Below, in pieces: positions 31,306 through 41,831 of a stretch of DNA of 64,000 nt (its first letter is position 1; each line of letters begins with the position of its first letter). Under the pieces are notes generated by a model. It worked only from the letters and a program-made list of their open reading frames with translations. It was not told the origin of the DNA and did not search any database. Both the position numbers and the translations under genes were made by a program. Source of the stretch: Topomyia yanbarensis (taxonomy: Eukaryota > Arthropoda > Insecta > Diptera > Culicidae). The stretch spans positions 206,458,397-206,522,396 of the forward strand of contig NC_080671.1 of the NCBI RefSeq assembly GCF_030247195.1, given 5' to 3'.

Positions 31306-32790
31306 ATTATGTGCCTTCGGCAGCACGACTGGAAAACGTAGCTCAAAGGGTATGAAATCAGCATAAGCCGCTCTTCCTTCCATCCGTATCACCCCATCTT
31401 CATCCAGTAGTGGTAATCGCTTGTAGAGGGAACTACCGTGGTCGATAGGATGCCATTTTTCACGTGGAAGTCCGCGATTTTTGAGTAAAATTTTAACTTC
31501 ATCCCCGAGCCCTTCACGTTGTGCAACTCACCACAAGTAATTTTCCGCTCGACGATACTCTTCGAGTTTCAGTGGCATTACGATATATGATACACGAATT
31601 GCGGGAACCGTTTCTATTGGAAGTCCTTTGATCTTTCTTCGGCAGTTCGACAGGAAGCGATAGACGCATGCTATACAACGCACCAGTATATTCCATCGAG
31701 AAAACCGACTTGTGTCAATTAGCGGTTCCTGGAAACTAATTTCGTGGAATAAATGGATAGCTTTCAGTTCTTCTGGCACATTCGTTGGCGGGAGCTCAGT
31801 TTTTGGCCAATTTTCCTCCCGTGTATGCAGCAAATCTGGTCCGACAACCCATTCTCCACTACAAGGCGAAGGAGGTCCACTACCCCACTTGGTTAACACA
31901 TCGGCGATGTTGCTTCTCGTTAGCACCCAACGGCATTCTCTTAGTGCTGTTTGGCTGCGAATTTCTCCAATACGAAATGCTACGAACTGAGAGTACCTTT
32001 TATGGTCGGAACGGATCCAAGAAAGCACGGTTTGAGAATCCGTCCATATAAACCGTCGCTTAACTGGTAGAGAATGCGTTTCTAGAGCGGTGTTCACCAG
32101 CCTAGAACCCAGCACCGCAGCTTGAAGTTCCAATTGAGGGATATAGATGCTTCAACGGCGCTACTTTTAATTTAGCTGCTACTAGTGCACACCGCGGTAT
32201 GCCTTGAACTACTATCCGAAAATAGGCAACGCACCAATACGCATTTTCACTCGCATCCGTGAATACATGAAGCTGAAGAGATTCAAAATCTTCGTTCGTA
32301 GTCTCTGAGAAATAGCAGCGAGGAATTTTGGTCATCGCCACTTCTTCCATCACCGCAGTCCATCGTTGCCATTTGTCTGCACACGCATCGTCTATTTTTT
32401 CATCCCAGGAACAACCTTGTCACCACAGATCTTGGATGATCATCTTCCCGTGAATAGTGTACGGAGCGAGCGTGCCGAGAGGGTCGAAAAAGCTCATTAC
32501 ACAACTTAAAACTTCGCGTTTCGTTGGACGACGCAATGCTAAAAAGAATGGCTGTAGATTGTCTCGTAATTTGGAGCTGAACACAAACACATCTTCGACG
32601 GGGTCCTAGGAAATCCCCAGAACTTGCTCTGTACCACCAGATTTGCCGCAGTTGAAATGAACCACATGGGTATCGCATTGCTCACCGATACGCTCTAGGA
32701 ATTCTGCGCTATTTGATACCCAATTACTAATTTGAAATCCGGCTTTGGAATTAATGCATCTCACTTCTTCAGCTCTTTTCACCGCCTCCT
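31306..32790 (-). pseudogene. BEL RT C-terminus and RNase H region, broken
   Basis: The pieces read, in shifting frames, DPVEDVFVF, FDPLGTLAPYTIHGKM and LQLHVFTDASENAYW (first RNase H acidic residue in FTDASE). The next run (32133-31528) reads RRFIWTDSQTVLSWIRSDH and CRWVLTRSNIADVLTKW, the RNase H D and the NPAD-like block of BEL elements. At least three frameshifts or stops (near 32790, 32415 and 32140) make it non-functional. Confidence 0.8.
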
Positions 32791-33450
32791 GAACCGTATC
32801 CTACTATCGTAATAATCATCGACATAGTGTTTGTCGATTATGGCCTTCGGTGCATCCGGGTATTGCTCTGCGTATTCTTGGGCGTTCTTATTTTTGATAA
32901 ATTGTGCCGAACACGGAGAGCTCGTCGACCCAAACGTCGCAACATCCATAACATAGATCTCCGGAGGTTTGTTGGAGTCTGATCGATAGAGAAACCTTTG
33001 GTATTGCTTGTCTTTGTCTCGAATTAGCAGTTGGTGATACATTTCCTTTATGTCACCTCCAAAGGCGATGCGTTTTTCACGGAAACAATTGATCACGGTG
33101 GGTAGGTTTGTCAGGAGATCCGGGTTTTTAACTGAATTTAGGGATACGCCTTGTACAGAAGCGGCTGCATCCCTTACAAAACGTACCTTGCCCGGCTTTT
33201 TTTGCGTTCAACACCACATTTAAGGGCAGGTACCATACCTTTCCTCCCTCTGTTTCAGCCAACTCTTTTGCCGTGGTTTTGTGGGCGCAACCTTTACCAA
33301 GATATTCATCCATCTGTTTGCGGACAACCTGCTGCAGCTCCAGATCTTTCGAAAGCTTCTTTTCCAAGTTCTGCATACGTTTAACTGCCATCGGAAAGCT
33401 GTTCGGTAGTTGCGGGTAGTTGGCTCTCCACAAAAGCCCAGTTTCAAATC
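32790..33450 (-). pseudogene. BEL reverse transcriptase, broken
   Basis: The pieces in order are LWRANYPQLPNSFPMAVKRM, then KVWYLPLNVVLNAKKAGQ (33433-33190), a frame change near 33190, then AFGGDIKEMYHQLLI, YQRFLYR, VMDVATFGSTSSPCSAQFI and the catalytic HYVDDYYDS (Asp pair at 32815-32820). BEL reverse transcriptases characteristically have YVDD. One frameshift near 33190 and another just after YVDDYYDS disrupt it. Confidence 0.87.
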
Positions 33451-33460
33451 GATTACCAAT

Positions 33461-35197
33461 TCATACGGTGGTTTGCTCCAGCAGTTCCCGGGCTCTTCGA
33501 TCTTCTGCCGACTCAGGAAGAACCGTAACACTTACTCCCGATTCGTCTAGCGTATAATGTGTTCGAAGCAGATCGTGCAGATTTTGGTCCGACATAGGTT
33601 TAGCGACATGATGACCAGCGAATCCTACAGAAGTCTTACTATCACCTTGCGGCCCATATACTGTCCAACCCAGCTGGGTCCTTACTGCGATTGGTTCACC
33701 AGGCTGACCGATGCGCGATTCTATCGGGGCATATACATGAAGATGTTTCAATCCGATAAGAATTCTTGGAGCACCGTGCAAATAGTCAGCCACTGGTAAT
33801 CCGTTTAGATGCTTGTAACGCACAGCAACGTCCGCAAAGCACATCTTCTGTTCTGGTAACTGCAGTCGTTCAACGGTGTGTACATTTCGCAAGAGGAACT
33901 GATCGACGGAATCTCTTGCAGAAATCGCGACGTGAATACGCCTAGATTCACATTCTAAACATGACATACCTGCTGTCCATTTAACGAGGATCGGCTGTAC
34001 TGTGCCACTAAGCCCAATTTGATCCGCAATTTGCTCTTCCATTAAAGAGTATGATGACCCTTCATCGAGGAAGGCGATTACATCTATACGCAACCTTCCG
34101 TTGTGCAGTGTCACAGGAACCATTCGAAAAATAACCGGTTGTTTGGTTTGCATGTCGTGAACATTGCAGTCCGCCAATCTCAACGTAGTAGCAGTTCTTG
34201 TAGGATGAAGCAACTGATGATGACGTTTCCGACAACCACCTACACCACAGTGACCCTTGAAACGGCATCGTGTTTGACCATGTTCGTTTAAACATAACTG
34301 ACATAGCTTCCATTTTTCCACCTCGCGCATCCTACCATCCCACGACATTTTTCGAAATTCATCACAGAACCGAATTCGATGGTCGGCTCTATCGCATATT
34401 CGACATGGTTTACGATTTGTACCTTCCTCTCTGGAAGTCAGATGTTCGTTATGCTGTCCATGCTGAATTTGATGCTGATCAACAACACCAACGTGCGAGT
34501 GCAAGTATGCTTCTTGTTCTTTCAGCTTCCCTCTCTTATCCTTTCGCTCTCTTCCGCATCTGTCTTGTTGCTCTCTAGGTGGTTCTACGAATAGCGTAAC
34601 CTCGCTTGCTTCAGATACGATTTCCGAAAGAAAGTTTGAAAACGTCGCTAAGTCTACCACCTGCTGCTGTCTTTTAAAGCGTACCCATTCTAGCTTTGTA
34701 CTTGATGGTAGCTTATCCATCAGCTCTTGCACCAGCATAGGGTTGATGAGGTGATCTCGAAGTTCCGCTACGATCAAATGATCCGCTACGATCAAATGAT
34801 CATCAAGCTGTTGCACTGCCATGCCGAATGAGATGAATGTAGATAACCAATCAATTCGTGGTGACTCAGCTTTTCTTGCTTTCAGCAACAACGAGTAAAG
34901 CAGCTGCTCCGGCCTGCCATAAAGTTGTCTCAATGTTTCAATGACTTGCGGAACCGTTTCGGGAAGTAACAGTCGACTTCTAACAGCCTCTAGCGCTGGG
35001 CACTTCAAACATTCTTGTAATCTGCCGAGATTGTCGTGGTTTGAGTAGTTACAGGCCCTATTGCCGTTGTGAAAGCTGCTCAAAAACAAAGGCCACTCTT
35101 CAGGTTTCCCCGTGAATACAGGAAGGTTTTGAAAAGGCCCTTTCCGTGCAGCTAATTGTGCCTTCGACAAGTCTCGTTCTGGTTGCTGCATGTTCAT
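33461..35197 (-). CDS. BEL Gag-protease segment
   Basis: 578 codons from an ATG at 35197, inside what should be a longer Gag-Pol. The segment FTGKPEEWPLFLSSFHNG (about residue 28 on) is the DUF1759-like gag core of BEL elements. A CX2C knuckle, CRICDRADHRIRFC, lies at 265-278, followed by more paired Cys/His. The retropepsin-like domain carries FLDEGSSYSLM (D378), the usual Pao form of the D-S/T-G motif, then GLPVADYLHGAPRILIGLKH. An 18-bp direct duplication (34765-34782 and 34783-34800) repeats six residues, IVADHL. The frame closes at 33461, about where the reverse transcriptase resumes in another frame. Confidence 0.85.
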   Translation of the reverse strand: MNMQQPERDLSKAQLAARKGPFQNLPVFTGKPEEWPLFLSSFHNGNRACNYSNHDNLGRLQECLKCPALEAVRSRLLLPETVPQVIETLRQLYGRPEQLLYSLLLKARKAESPRIDWLSTFISFGMAVQQLDDHLIVADHLIVAELRDHLINPMLVQELMDKLPSSTKLEWVRFKRQQQVVDLATFSNFLSEIVSEASEVTLFVEPPREQQDRCGRERKDKRGKLKEQEAYLHSHVGVVDQHQIQHGQHNEHLTSREEGTNRKPCRICDRADHRIRFCDEFRKMSWDGRMREVEKWKLCQLCLNEHGQTRCRFKGHCGVGGCRKRHHQLLHPTRTATTLRLADCNVHDMQTKQPVIFRMVPVTLHNGRLRIDVIAFLDEGSSYSLMEEQIADQIGLSGTVQPILVKWTAGMSCLECESRRIHVAISARDSVDQFLLRNVHTVERLQLPEQKMCFADVAVRYKHLNGLPVADYLHGAPRILIGLKHLHVYAPIESRIGQPGEPIAVRTQLGWTVYGPQGDSKTSVGFAGHHVAKPMSDQNLHDLLRTHYTLDESGVSVTVLPESAEDRRARELLEQTTV

Positions 35198-35346
35198 CCG
35201 GTATTCGTCGTAGTCTGAATCACCGGACTGCTCGGACTCCTCGTGTCGAGATGAATTTTGGTGGCTTCCCGAAGTACGAATAATTGATTTTCCTACTGAA
35301 TGGTTTTGAATACGATTTCTCTCGTAAACTTGTCGCTGGTGTACCT

Positions 35347-35965
35347 TTACCGCTTCAGTAGCTTTGGGTGTGGAGCTTTTGGGAAATGCACCCCGGCGAT
35401 CCGCAGAAACCCTTCTGTCCTGCTTTGGTCACTGGTGATTTGAGCTTGACCCTTCCACTTGTCTATGCGTACCTCGCTTTGCATTTGGCCCTTATCGATA
35501 TTTGTTCCACCAACTGCACCTTCCTCTGAATCATCTTTATATTCCTTCAACATTAGACTTCGCTTCTCTCGAAATTCCTCTTCAACCACTTTCCTCATTT
35601 CCAACATTTCTCGTTCCAACTCCAGCTGTATCTTGCGCTTTTCTCGTTCCATGTCCAACTGGGACCGGAGAATCCGTCGTTGTTCTTCCCGGAACCTCTA
35701 GCTCCTGCTTATGGGACAATTTCTTCTGATTCGGTTCCGAAATAATTGGCGTAGGCTCGTTGTCCCTGGATTCCGACTGAGTACAGTCTCCACAACTCCA
35801 GGACCGGTCTTTTATCTCCTCGGTTACTCCTACACACTTGAAGTGGTACCATCGCTTACACATCTCGCAGAACACCATTCTCTCGTCATCGTGATCCGGC
35901 TTATCACAAACGGCACAATTGTAACCTGTCCTTTCGAGGTTATGTACTTCATCACCGGCACGCAT
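35347..35965 (-). pseudogene. BEL Gag N-terminus: PHD finger and coiled coil, frameshifted
   Basis: An ATG at 35965, just inside the 5' LTR, opens a frame with a C4HC3 PHD finger: CAVCDKPDHDDERMVFCEMC, then RWYHFKCVG and SWSCGDC. The frame shifts near 35660 into a strongly charged, heptad-like helix (MEREKRKIQLELEREMLEMR) that ends at 35347. The block from 35346 to 35198, translated in pieces, is Ser/Glu-rich and leads into the ATG at 35197. PHD fingers read histone tails in host proteins; their role in Gag is not established here. Confidence 0.78.
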
Positions 35966-35983
35966 TATTAAATTTTTGAGTTT

Positions 35984-36425
35984 TGTTCTGATCGAAATTG
36001 AAGAAATATTCTTGAAGCAGCTCAAAACTGTAATTTATTTTTTAATTAGATTTAGTTCAGTTAATATATATAATTTACCTCTCCTACATTTAATATTTTT
36101 TTTCCTTTCCAATGTCCGATCCGAACAATATATTCCCCAAGTATCCTTCACCTAAATGTACCACATCATCAAATGTTTGTAATTAAACAGTTAATTACTA
36201 CTCATGACTCGTTAATCCAATATATGTAATAATCCGAAATGATTAAATTAATTTTAATTAAACTTTTTCCTACGGCACATGTAGATCAATCCACCTCGTT
36301 TTAATTTTATTTTGTTTTCCCTCTTCTTCACTGACACTTAGTATACCGTGTTGCCATTCATGTGTACCATCAGTTTTCCCGTAGGTTCACTTCCGGGGCC
36401 ATCGATATGCACAGTGGTGCAAACA
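35984..36425 (-). repeat. BEL 5' LTR
   Basis: 442 bp, TGTTTGCACCACTG to CGATCAGAACA on the minus strand. Only 18 nt separate its end from the gag ATG, and that gap (AAACTCAAAAATTTAATA) shows no TGG-type primer site. Confidence 0.9.
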
Positions 36426-37292
36426 ATTTCGTTTATTTGATAGGCACAAATGCATTAGCTTGGCGGTGCCAAATTCTTTTGTTTTTACATTTTCGATATC
36501 TTAAAACTAGGAAGTTACAATGTTGAAATATTTTTTTTTACAAAAGAAAAGAAAGTTTACATCTATCTTAAGACTAGAAATATACGATAAATATAGATTC
36601 AATATACGAAAGAGGGCCAAAAGATTCTTTTATGAAAAATTTTAAAACAAGGGATTCAGTTTTATATACAAGAGGGGGAGTAATAGTATTTTACGAAAAT
36701 TTTTACAGTTATCTTAAAACTCATAATATAGTTTAGTACGCAAAAGGGGGAACAAATATTTATGAGAAATTTCACAGATATCTTAAAACTAGGGATACAA
36801 TTTTATTTACAAGATGGAGGACAAGAGTTTCAATAAAGAGTAAAAATTACAGCTATCTTACTAGGAATACAGAATACAAATTTGATTTTTTTAACGAAGA
36901 CTTATGCTTGGTCAAGATATTCAGAGGGTGGCTTATTTCCACATCAGTGTAGCAGCTGTTGTATCAAGGACAGGGGAGAGAAGGCGTATCCAGGACAGGG
37001 GAGAGAAGTCGTATGGTGACAGGGAAAGAAGAGCAAAACTTGCAATTTCGCTCAACGAAACAAACTTGCGCCTCAGTCTAGTAAGTCGTCGAGTATCGGA
37101 TTGGCGGATGGTATGCTTCGGACCCGCGGGGAATCCTTCAAAAGTCATCGGACCTCGAGTCGCTCTCGCTTCAGTTTCATTCTATGCAGGCGTAGTGGTA
37201 AGGGCGACGGCGGTTACATAGTGGCACTCTGGAGCTTATCGGTTCCACAAGGCAGGAGGAAACTTAAAAAAATGAGTAATAAAAGAGAGGGG
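36426..37292 (-). other. LINE B 3' untranslated region
   Basis: This AT-rich stretch follows the ORF2 stop near 37293 on the minus strand. Related lines of about 100 bp recur (CGATATCTTAAAACTAGG, TTATCTTAAAACTCATAA, GATATCTTAAAACTAGGG, GCTATCTTACTAGG), so it contains a weak internal repeat. It ends in AAATAAACGAAATGAAT plus an A-run. No gene. Confidence 0.6.
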
Positions 37293-37900
37293 CTAAATTG
37301 GGATATTTATCGTTTTTATGAAAGTATAAATAAGGGACATATAGGAGAAATCACGATTTGCCAGCATATCTCGGACTGGGACGTTGGGTGGTCTACCTCG
37401 GGCTCGAAGGGAATCCTTTAACTGAGACCTGGCGGCATAATACCCGGCGCACACCCAGACAACGTGTTCGATGTCGTGATGGCCCTCATCACAAGCGCAC
37501 AGACCACTTTCCGCAAACCCAATACGCCGCAAATGCGCAGCCAAGGTGTCGTGATTGGACATAAGCCAGGACATTACACGCATAAAATCCCGACCCACAT
37601 CCATCCCCCCGAGCCAAGGCTTCGTTGATACCTTTGGGATAATCGAATGTAGCCATCGTCCAAGTTCACCATTGCTCCACGAGGTTTGCCAACTGTTGAA
37701 TGGAAACGGAAGAACGCCCGCCAGCACTTCGAGACTCATCGTATGGGTCGAGTGCATGCAACCCAAGGCAATGCGCAAGCAACGTTACTGGATTCTCTCC
37801 AGTTTGATGAAGTGTATGTTAGCAGCGGCGCGGAAACAGAAACACCCGTACTCCATCACGGACAATATCGTTGTTTGGCAGAAGCTGATCAGGTCTCCTG
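37293..37900 (-). pseudogene. LINE B ORF2, C-terminal region
   Basis: An open run reads RIALGCMHSTHTMSLEVLAG, GGMDVGRDFMRVMSWLMSNH, then a zinc-like block CACDEGHHDIEHVVWVCAGY and the tail SYMSLIYTFIKT. The pattern is that of I-clade LINEs beyond the reverse transcriptase. Upstream it is joined directly, by deletion, to the GLPQGS block, so the FADD catalytic segment is missing. Confidence 0.75.
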
Positions 37901-38790
37901 GGTGGGCACCCAAACCATGAGCCCTGGGGAAGACCCATGTAGCTAAATCGCGATGTTGTTAAATCGACATGCGAAAAGTGCATGTGCTTTTCAGACAACA
38001 GGTTTAGCAAAAAGTTATTTAAAATTGGTGAAAGACCATGCTGGTGAAGCTTCTCTGACAGAATATTGATAGAAACTGAATCAAAAGCCACCTTAATATC
38101 CAAGAAGACTGATGCCATCTGCTTTTCGTTAGCATAGACCATTTGGATTTCTGTAGAAACCAACGCAAGGCAATCGTTCGTCCCTTTGCCTTTGCGGAAG
38201 CCAAATTGTGTATCTGCAGTAAGCCATTTGCTTCAACCCAATTGTCGAGGCGAAACAAGATCATTTTCTCGAACAAGTTCCGAATACAGGACAGCATTGC
38301 AATCGGTCGATACGAGTTATGGTCGGAGCTTGGTTTTCCTGGTTTTTGAATAACGATGACCTTCACTTGCCTCCAGTCAATGTTACCCTCAAGAAACTTG
38401 TTAAATAAGTTCAGCAAGCGCCTTTTTGCAGTATCAGGCAGATTCTTCAGCAAGTTGAATTTGATTTTGTCTAACCCTGGGGCGTTATTGTTGCATGACA
38501 AGAGAGCAAGTGAGAACTCCACCATCGAAAACGGTGTTTCGTTCGCGGTATCGTAAGGAGACGCGGCGCGGTACGTTTTCTGTGCCGGAACAGAATCCGG
38601 ACAGATCTTCTTGGCGAAAGCGAATATCCTGCGGTTTGAATATTTCACGTTCTCGTTGGTACTGTTTCGGTTGCGTATACGTCGAACCGTACCCCAAAGA
38701 GTGCTCATCGCTGTTTCTCTCGTTAACCCGTCGACGAACCGGCGCCAATAACTGCGTTTTTTGGCTTTCATTAAACTCTTCATTCGCCTT
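37900..38790 (-). pseudogene. LINE B ORF2, reverse transcriptase N-terminal half
   Basis: The minus-strand pieces read KRSYWRRFVDGLTRETAMST, NNNAPGLDKIKFNLLKNLP, VIQKPGKPSSDHNSYRPIAM, a frame change near 38220, FGFRKGKGTNDCLALVSTEI, ASVFLDIKVAFDSVSINIL and YMGLPQGS. After GLPQGS the sequence jumps to the distal region (near 37900), deleting the catalytic FADD. The gene is dead. Confidence 0.8.
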
Positions 38791-39690
38791 TCTAGCGACG
38801 CGTACTGCTGATAGCTAGCGGGTAACCCGTCTTCCTGGAAGTCCTTATATGCAGTGGACGTCTCCGCGTACAGCTCTGAGCACTCTTTGTCCCACCACAG
38901 TGTGGGAGATCATTCATGGGTATTCGCGCTGGGTACTGGTTTAGTCTGAGTTTGATTCGCACTGTCAAGAATCAAGCCAGGTGAAAACCTGTACTCTTCC
39001 TCCGGAGGAAGCTCTTGAGTGGATTTGATTTTAACGGATATCGCGGTCGCGTAACTCTTCCAATAAATGTTCCGTGTGAGGTCATACGAGACATTGATTG
39101 TTTCCGATGGTCTTGAACCATTAGCAATTGAAATTACGATAGGCAAATGACATGCAATCTGACTGTAGCGATGTCGAGCACAGTGATAAATCCAACGTGC
39201 TGGTGGTGTAGGAATCCGCGTCATTTCTCCCGTGTTTAATGTTGAAATTGTCGCAAAGATCTTGGATTAATGTTGATCTTTTATCATCGTGAAGACAACC
39301 CCATACCGTGATACTACAAAGCGTTCGGTGCCCTACCGAGGCTCTAGGAGGAATGTAGATGGAAGCAATGCAAAGGTCTTTGCCTTTGATTAGAACTCGA
39401 CAAGCCACAATTTTAAATGCCTGGTGTCGAAGGGAGGTTAATTTGGTTCAAAGAATAGCACTTTTTAATCCCCAAAAGTACTCCTCCATATGGGTTTTAT
39501 CGATCCAGACGAATTATATTAAAGTCGTGGAAGTTGATATTTATATCGTAAGTTAACCAAGTTTCACATAATGCAAAAGCATCACATTTTAAACTGTTTA
39601 TTAAAAATTTGTGGAATCGATTTTCGGGAGGATACTTCTGCAATTCCACTGTAGAACAGTGATCGAATCGGTGACCTCGTTTGATGACTT
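38790..39690 (-). pseudogene. LINE B ORF2, endonuclease
   Basis: On the minus strand VLQWNCRSILPKIDSTNF (about 39650) opens an I-clade endonuclease, followed by FALCETWLTYDI, CIASIYIPPRASVGHRTL, LDLSLCSTSL and SDHLPIVISI near 39145 (the SDH motif region). Frameshifts near 39560, 39300 and 39150 and a TGA near 38910 break the frame. Confidence 0.75.
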
Positions 39691-39728
39691 AGTCATCGAA
39701 GGATACGATCGCTGCAAGGAGGGGCCAT

Positions 39729-40317
39729 TTAGCAGTCAACTGCTTCAAAAATGTTAGCACTATAGGGAGAAAATGTATCAGAATGCTTAACATTGCAAGT
39801 TGTGAAAATTAAGTCCACTATATCAGAAAATTTCTTTAGTCCGTTACTGGACTGAGTGTCTGTTGGAAAAAAGGGGACACTTGGGGTTTTTGGTGTCCCT
39901 GTAAGTGGTGGATACTTCTTGTTAGAATTAATATTTCCAAGTCTTGGAGCAAATTGCTTCGGCTTTAGTGCATCACTTCCGTTGAATTTATTGATTGTCG
40001 TTGGCGCACTCTGAGGGGACGACACCTGGCACCCTTACGAGGCAATCTAGGGGAGGCTAGGTTTCTCCTGTTCCTGGATTCCCCTGGGTTAACCAAAGAT
40101 GTTCCCTCTCGTGGGTCGTCAGATTCTTGCTCAACGTTAGCCAAATCAGCATAGGGATTTTCGGACAGGACAGATGGCGAAGCATTCTTTATCATTTCTG
40201 CATAAGAGCGCCTCGAGCGTTCCTTAAGGGAGCACTTAATTTTATCCCCGCGCTGCTCGTACGCAGGGCATGATTTAAGAGCATGCGAAGGGCCCCCGCA
40301 GCAAATAGGGTAAGGTG
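39729..40317 (-). pseudogene. LINE B ORF1, C-terminal remnant
   Basis: The minus-strand sequence begins with a knuckle, CCGGPSHALKSCPAYEQRGD, directly at the border of the MITE, then KCSLKERSRRSYAEMIKNAS, a Pro/Ser-rich stretch with a frameshift near 40000, and ends FSPYSANIFEAVDC at 39729. This is the tail of an I-clade ORF1. The rest is missing beyond the cluster of DNA elements on the right. Confidence 0.65.
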
Positions 40318-41256
40318 GGGCAAATCCGACCGTTGGGTAAACCCGACCCTTCTCTGTTACCGAAAATAAGAAGCACTACGCGAACTAATATCAAAGGTGT
40401 CGTGTAGAGCATCTAAAATAATCATAATGGTGGTATGACAGCATTTTATTAGTCTACATTGAGATGCTCATACGACAAAAAGTGTGTTTTTACAACTTTT
40501 GATTTGACTTTTGTGCATCATTAACTGCAGGATATTTCTGATTGTTAAAGCGATTGCATACAAAATGTAAGTTGATTTAAATTCTTTGATTTAAGTCCTA
40601 CAAAGTGCATAGATGAATTTAGTTCAACCTTTTTCATATTTTTTTTAATCGCATCGTCATGAAAAATGACGCGGTGGGGCAAATCCGACCTCTAACTATT
40701 GGGGTAAATCCGACCGCTTTTTTGCTAAGAAAATTTTTATTCATCAAATTGAAATATATTTTTATTGTTATTATTTATTATTTTTTTTGCAAAAAGGGTT
40801 CATAATTACAAATGAAAGACACAAAAACGTGATAATTAGAATATTCGTCGAGCAATTGCTCCGATTCAAATGGGAATATCATTACGTGCAACTGCTCGTG
40901 ATTTTAGCATTCCAAGATTGACATTGAATTCAATTTTCTTCATGTTACAATTCAATAACATAACATTCATTGATTTATCAATGAAACACCATGAAATTTG
41001 AGTAATATCTGTACTAAACCAACGAAAAACATGGGAGGTCGGGTTTACCCCACCATTTTTAAAAACAGCAAGAATGAACATTTTTGTAAAACACTTGTAT
41101 CTCAATATATTCCCAAGATATAAATATAATGCTGTATACAGAAAGTTGCCCAGGAGTCTAACTTTTAATTTGGTATATAAAACGACTTGATCCGATGTAA
41201 AATGAGCATTTTACAGCCAAAACCATTTACTAGGTCGGATTTGTCCCACCTTACCC
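40318..41256. mobile_element. TA-target element, 939 bp, with repeated CCGACC motifs
   Basis: The ends are GGGTAAGGTGGGGCAAATCC and the inverse GGATTTGTCCCACCTTACCC. TA flanks both sides (40316-40317 and 41257-41258). The motif GGGGYAAATCCGACC recurs inside (near 40327, 40345, 40675, 40702 and 41037 in inverse). It shares these words with the 19608-20831 element. It encodes no transposase and sits in the zinc-knuckle codons of LINE B ORF1. Confidence 0.82.
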
Positions 41257-41258
41257 TA

Positions 41259-41818
41259 TACCCGCTTGGAAGAAAAACGGGCAGCCAGCAAAAATCCGTC
41301 AGGATTCCGGCAGCTGTCAAAATTATCAAAATGGCGCTGCCAGAATTCAGCTATACTCCTTCCAGTTATGGCAGGCAGATTCGCCTCACCGGTTCTGTTT
41401 TGTTTATCGTTGTTTTATTTTCGCCATATTTATATTTTTCCAAGAAGGATAGTTTTGGCAGATGAAAAAATAGGAAGAAACAAAGATTTTGGTTTCAAAC
41501 AAGGTAAGTAATATGGATTTCATGTCTCCAGACATGTTTTTATTATAAATTTACATGAAATTAAAAAAAATTAAGAAAAAATACAAGCAAAACCTGAAGC
41601 GGTGCAAAACCGGTCCTGCCGGTGCGTGCCTGGCAGAAATCCGGCAGAAAAAACCGTTAATAACCGTAAGGCGAAAAATTCTGCCAGAAACGGTTGTTGC
41701 ATTTGAGCCGGCTGGCTGGGCAGCGCTCTGCCAGCCAGACCCCCAGAAATTCTGCCAGAGTTTTTATTTCGCCGCCGGCTATCTGGGGGGAATCCTGCCA
41801 GGCACGTCCGAGCGGGTA
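41259..41818. mobile_element. MITE-like element rich in CTGCC/GGCAG words
   Basis: The ends TACCCGCTTGGA and TCCGAGCGGGTA are inverted with one mismatch, and TA lies outside on each side; the left TA is shared with the neighbouring element. CTGCCAG or its complement occurs about ten times on both strands, which makes short overlapping frames in both directions; I take these as by-products. Confidence 0.6.
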
Positions 41819-41831
41819 TATTCTGGTTGCA

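Larger units (their letters stand above)
24413..36425 (-). mobile_element. BEL/Pao LTR retrotransposon, interrupted
   Basis: LTRs at 24413-24827 (3') and 35984-36425 (5') are flanked by a perfect 5-bp duplication, ATTTC (24408-24412 and 36426-36430), the usual BEL length. Order on the minus strand: LTR, PHD finger and coiled coil, gag with DEGSS protease, reverse transcriptase with YVDD, RNase H, integrase, LTR. Pol is broken by several frameshifts, and the integrase is split by an R1 LINE (25587-30742). A small MITE sits at 31159-31305. Confidence 0.92.
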
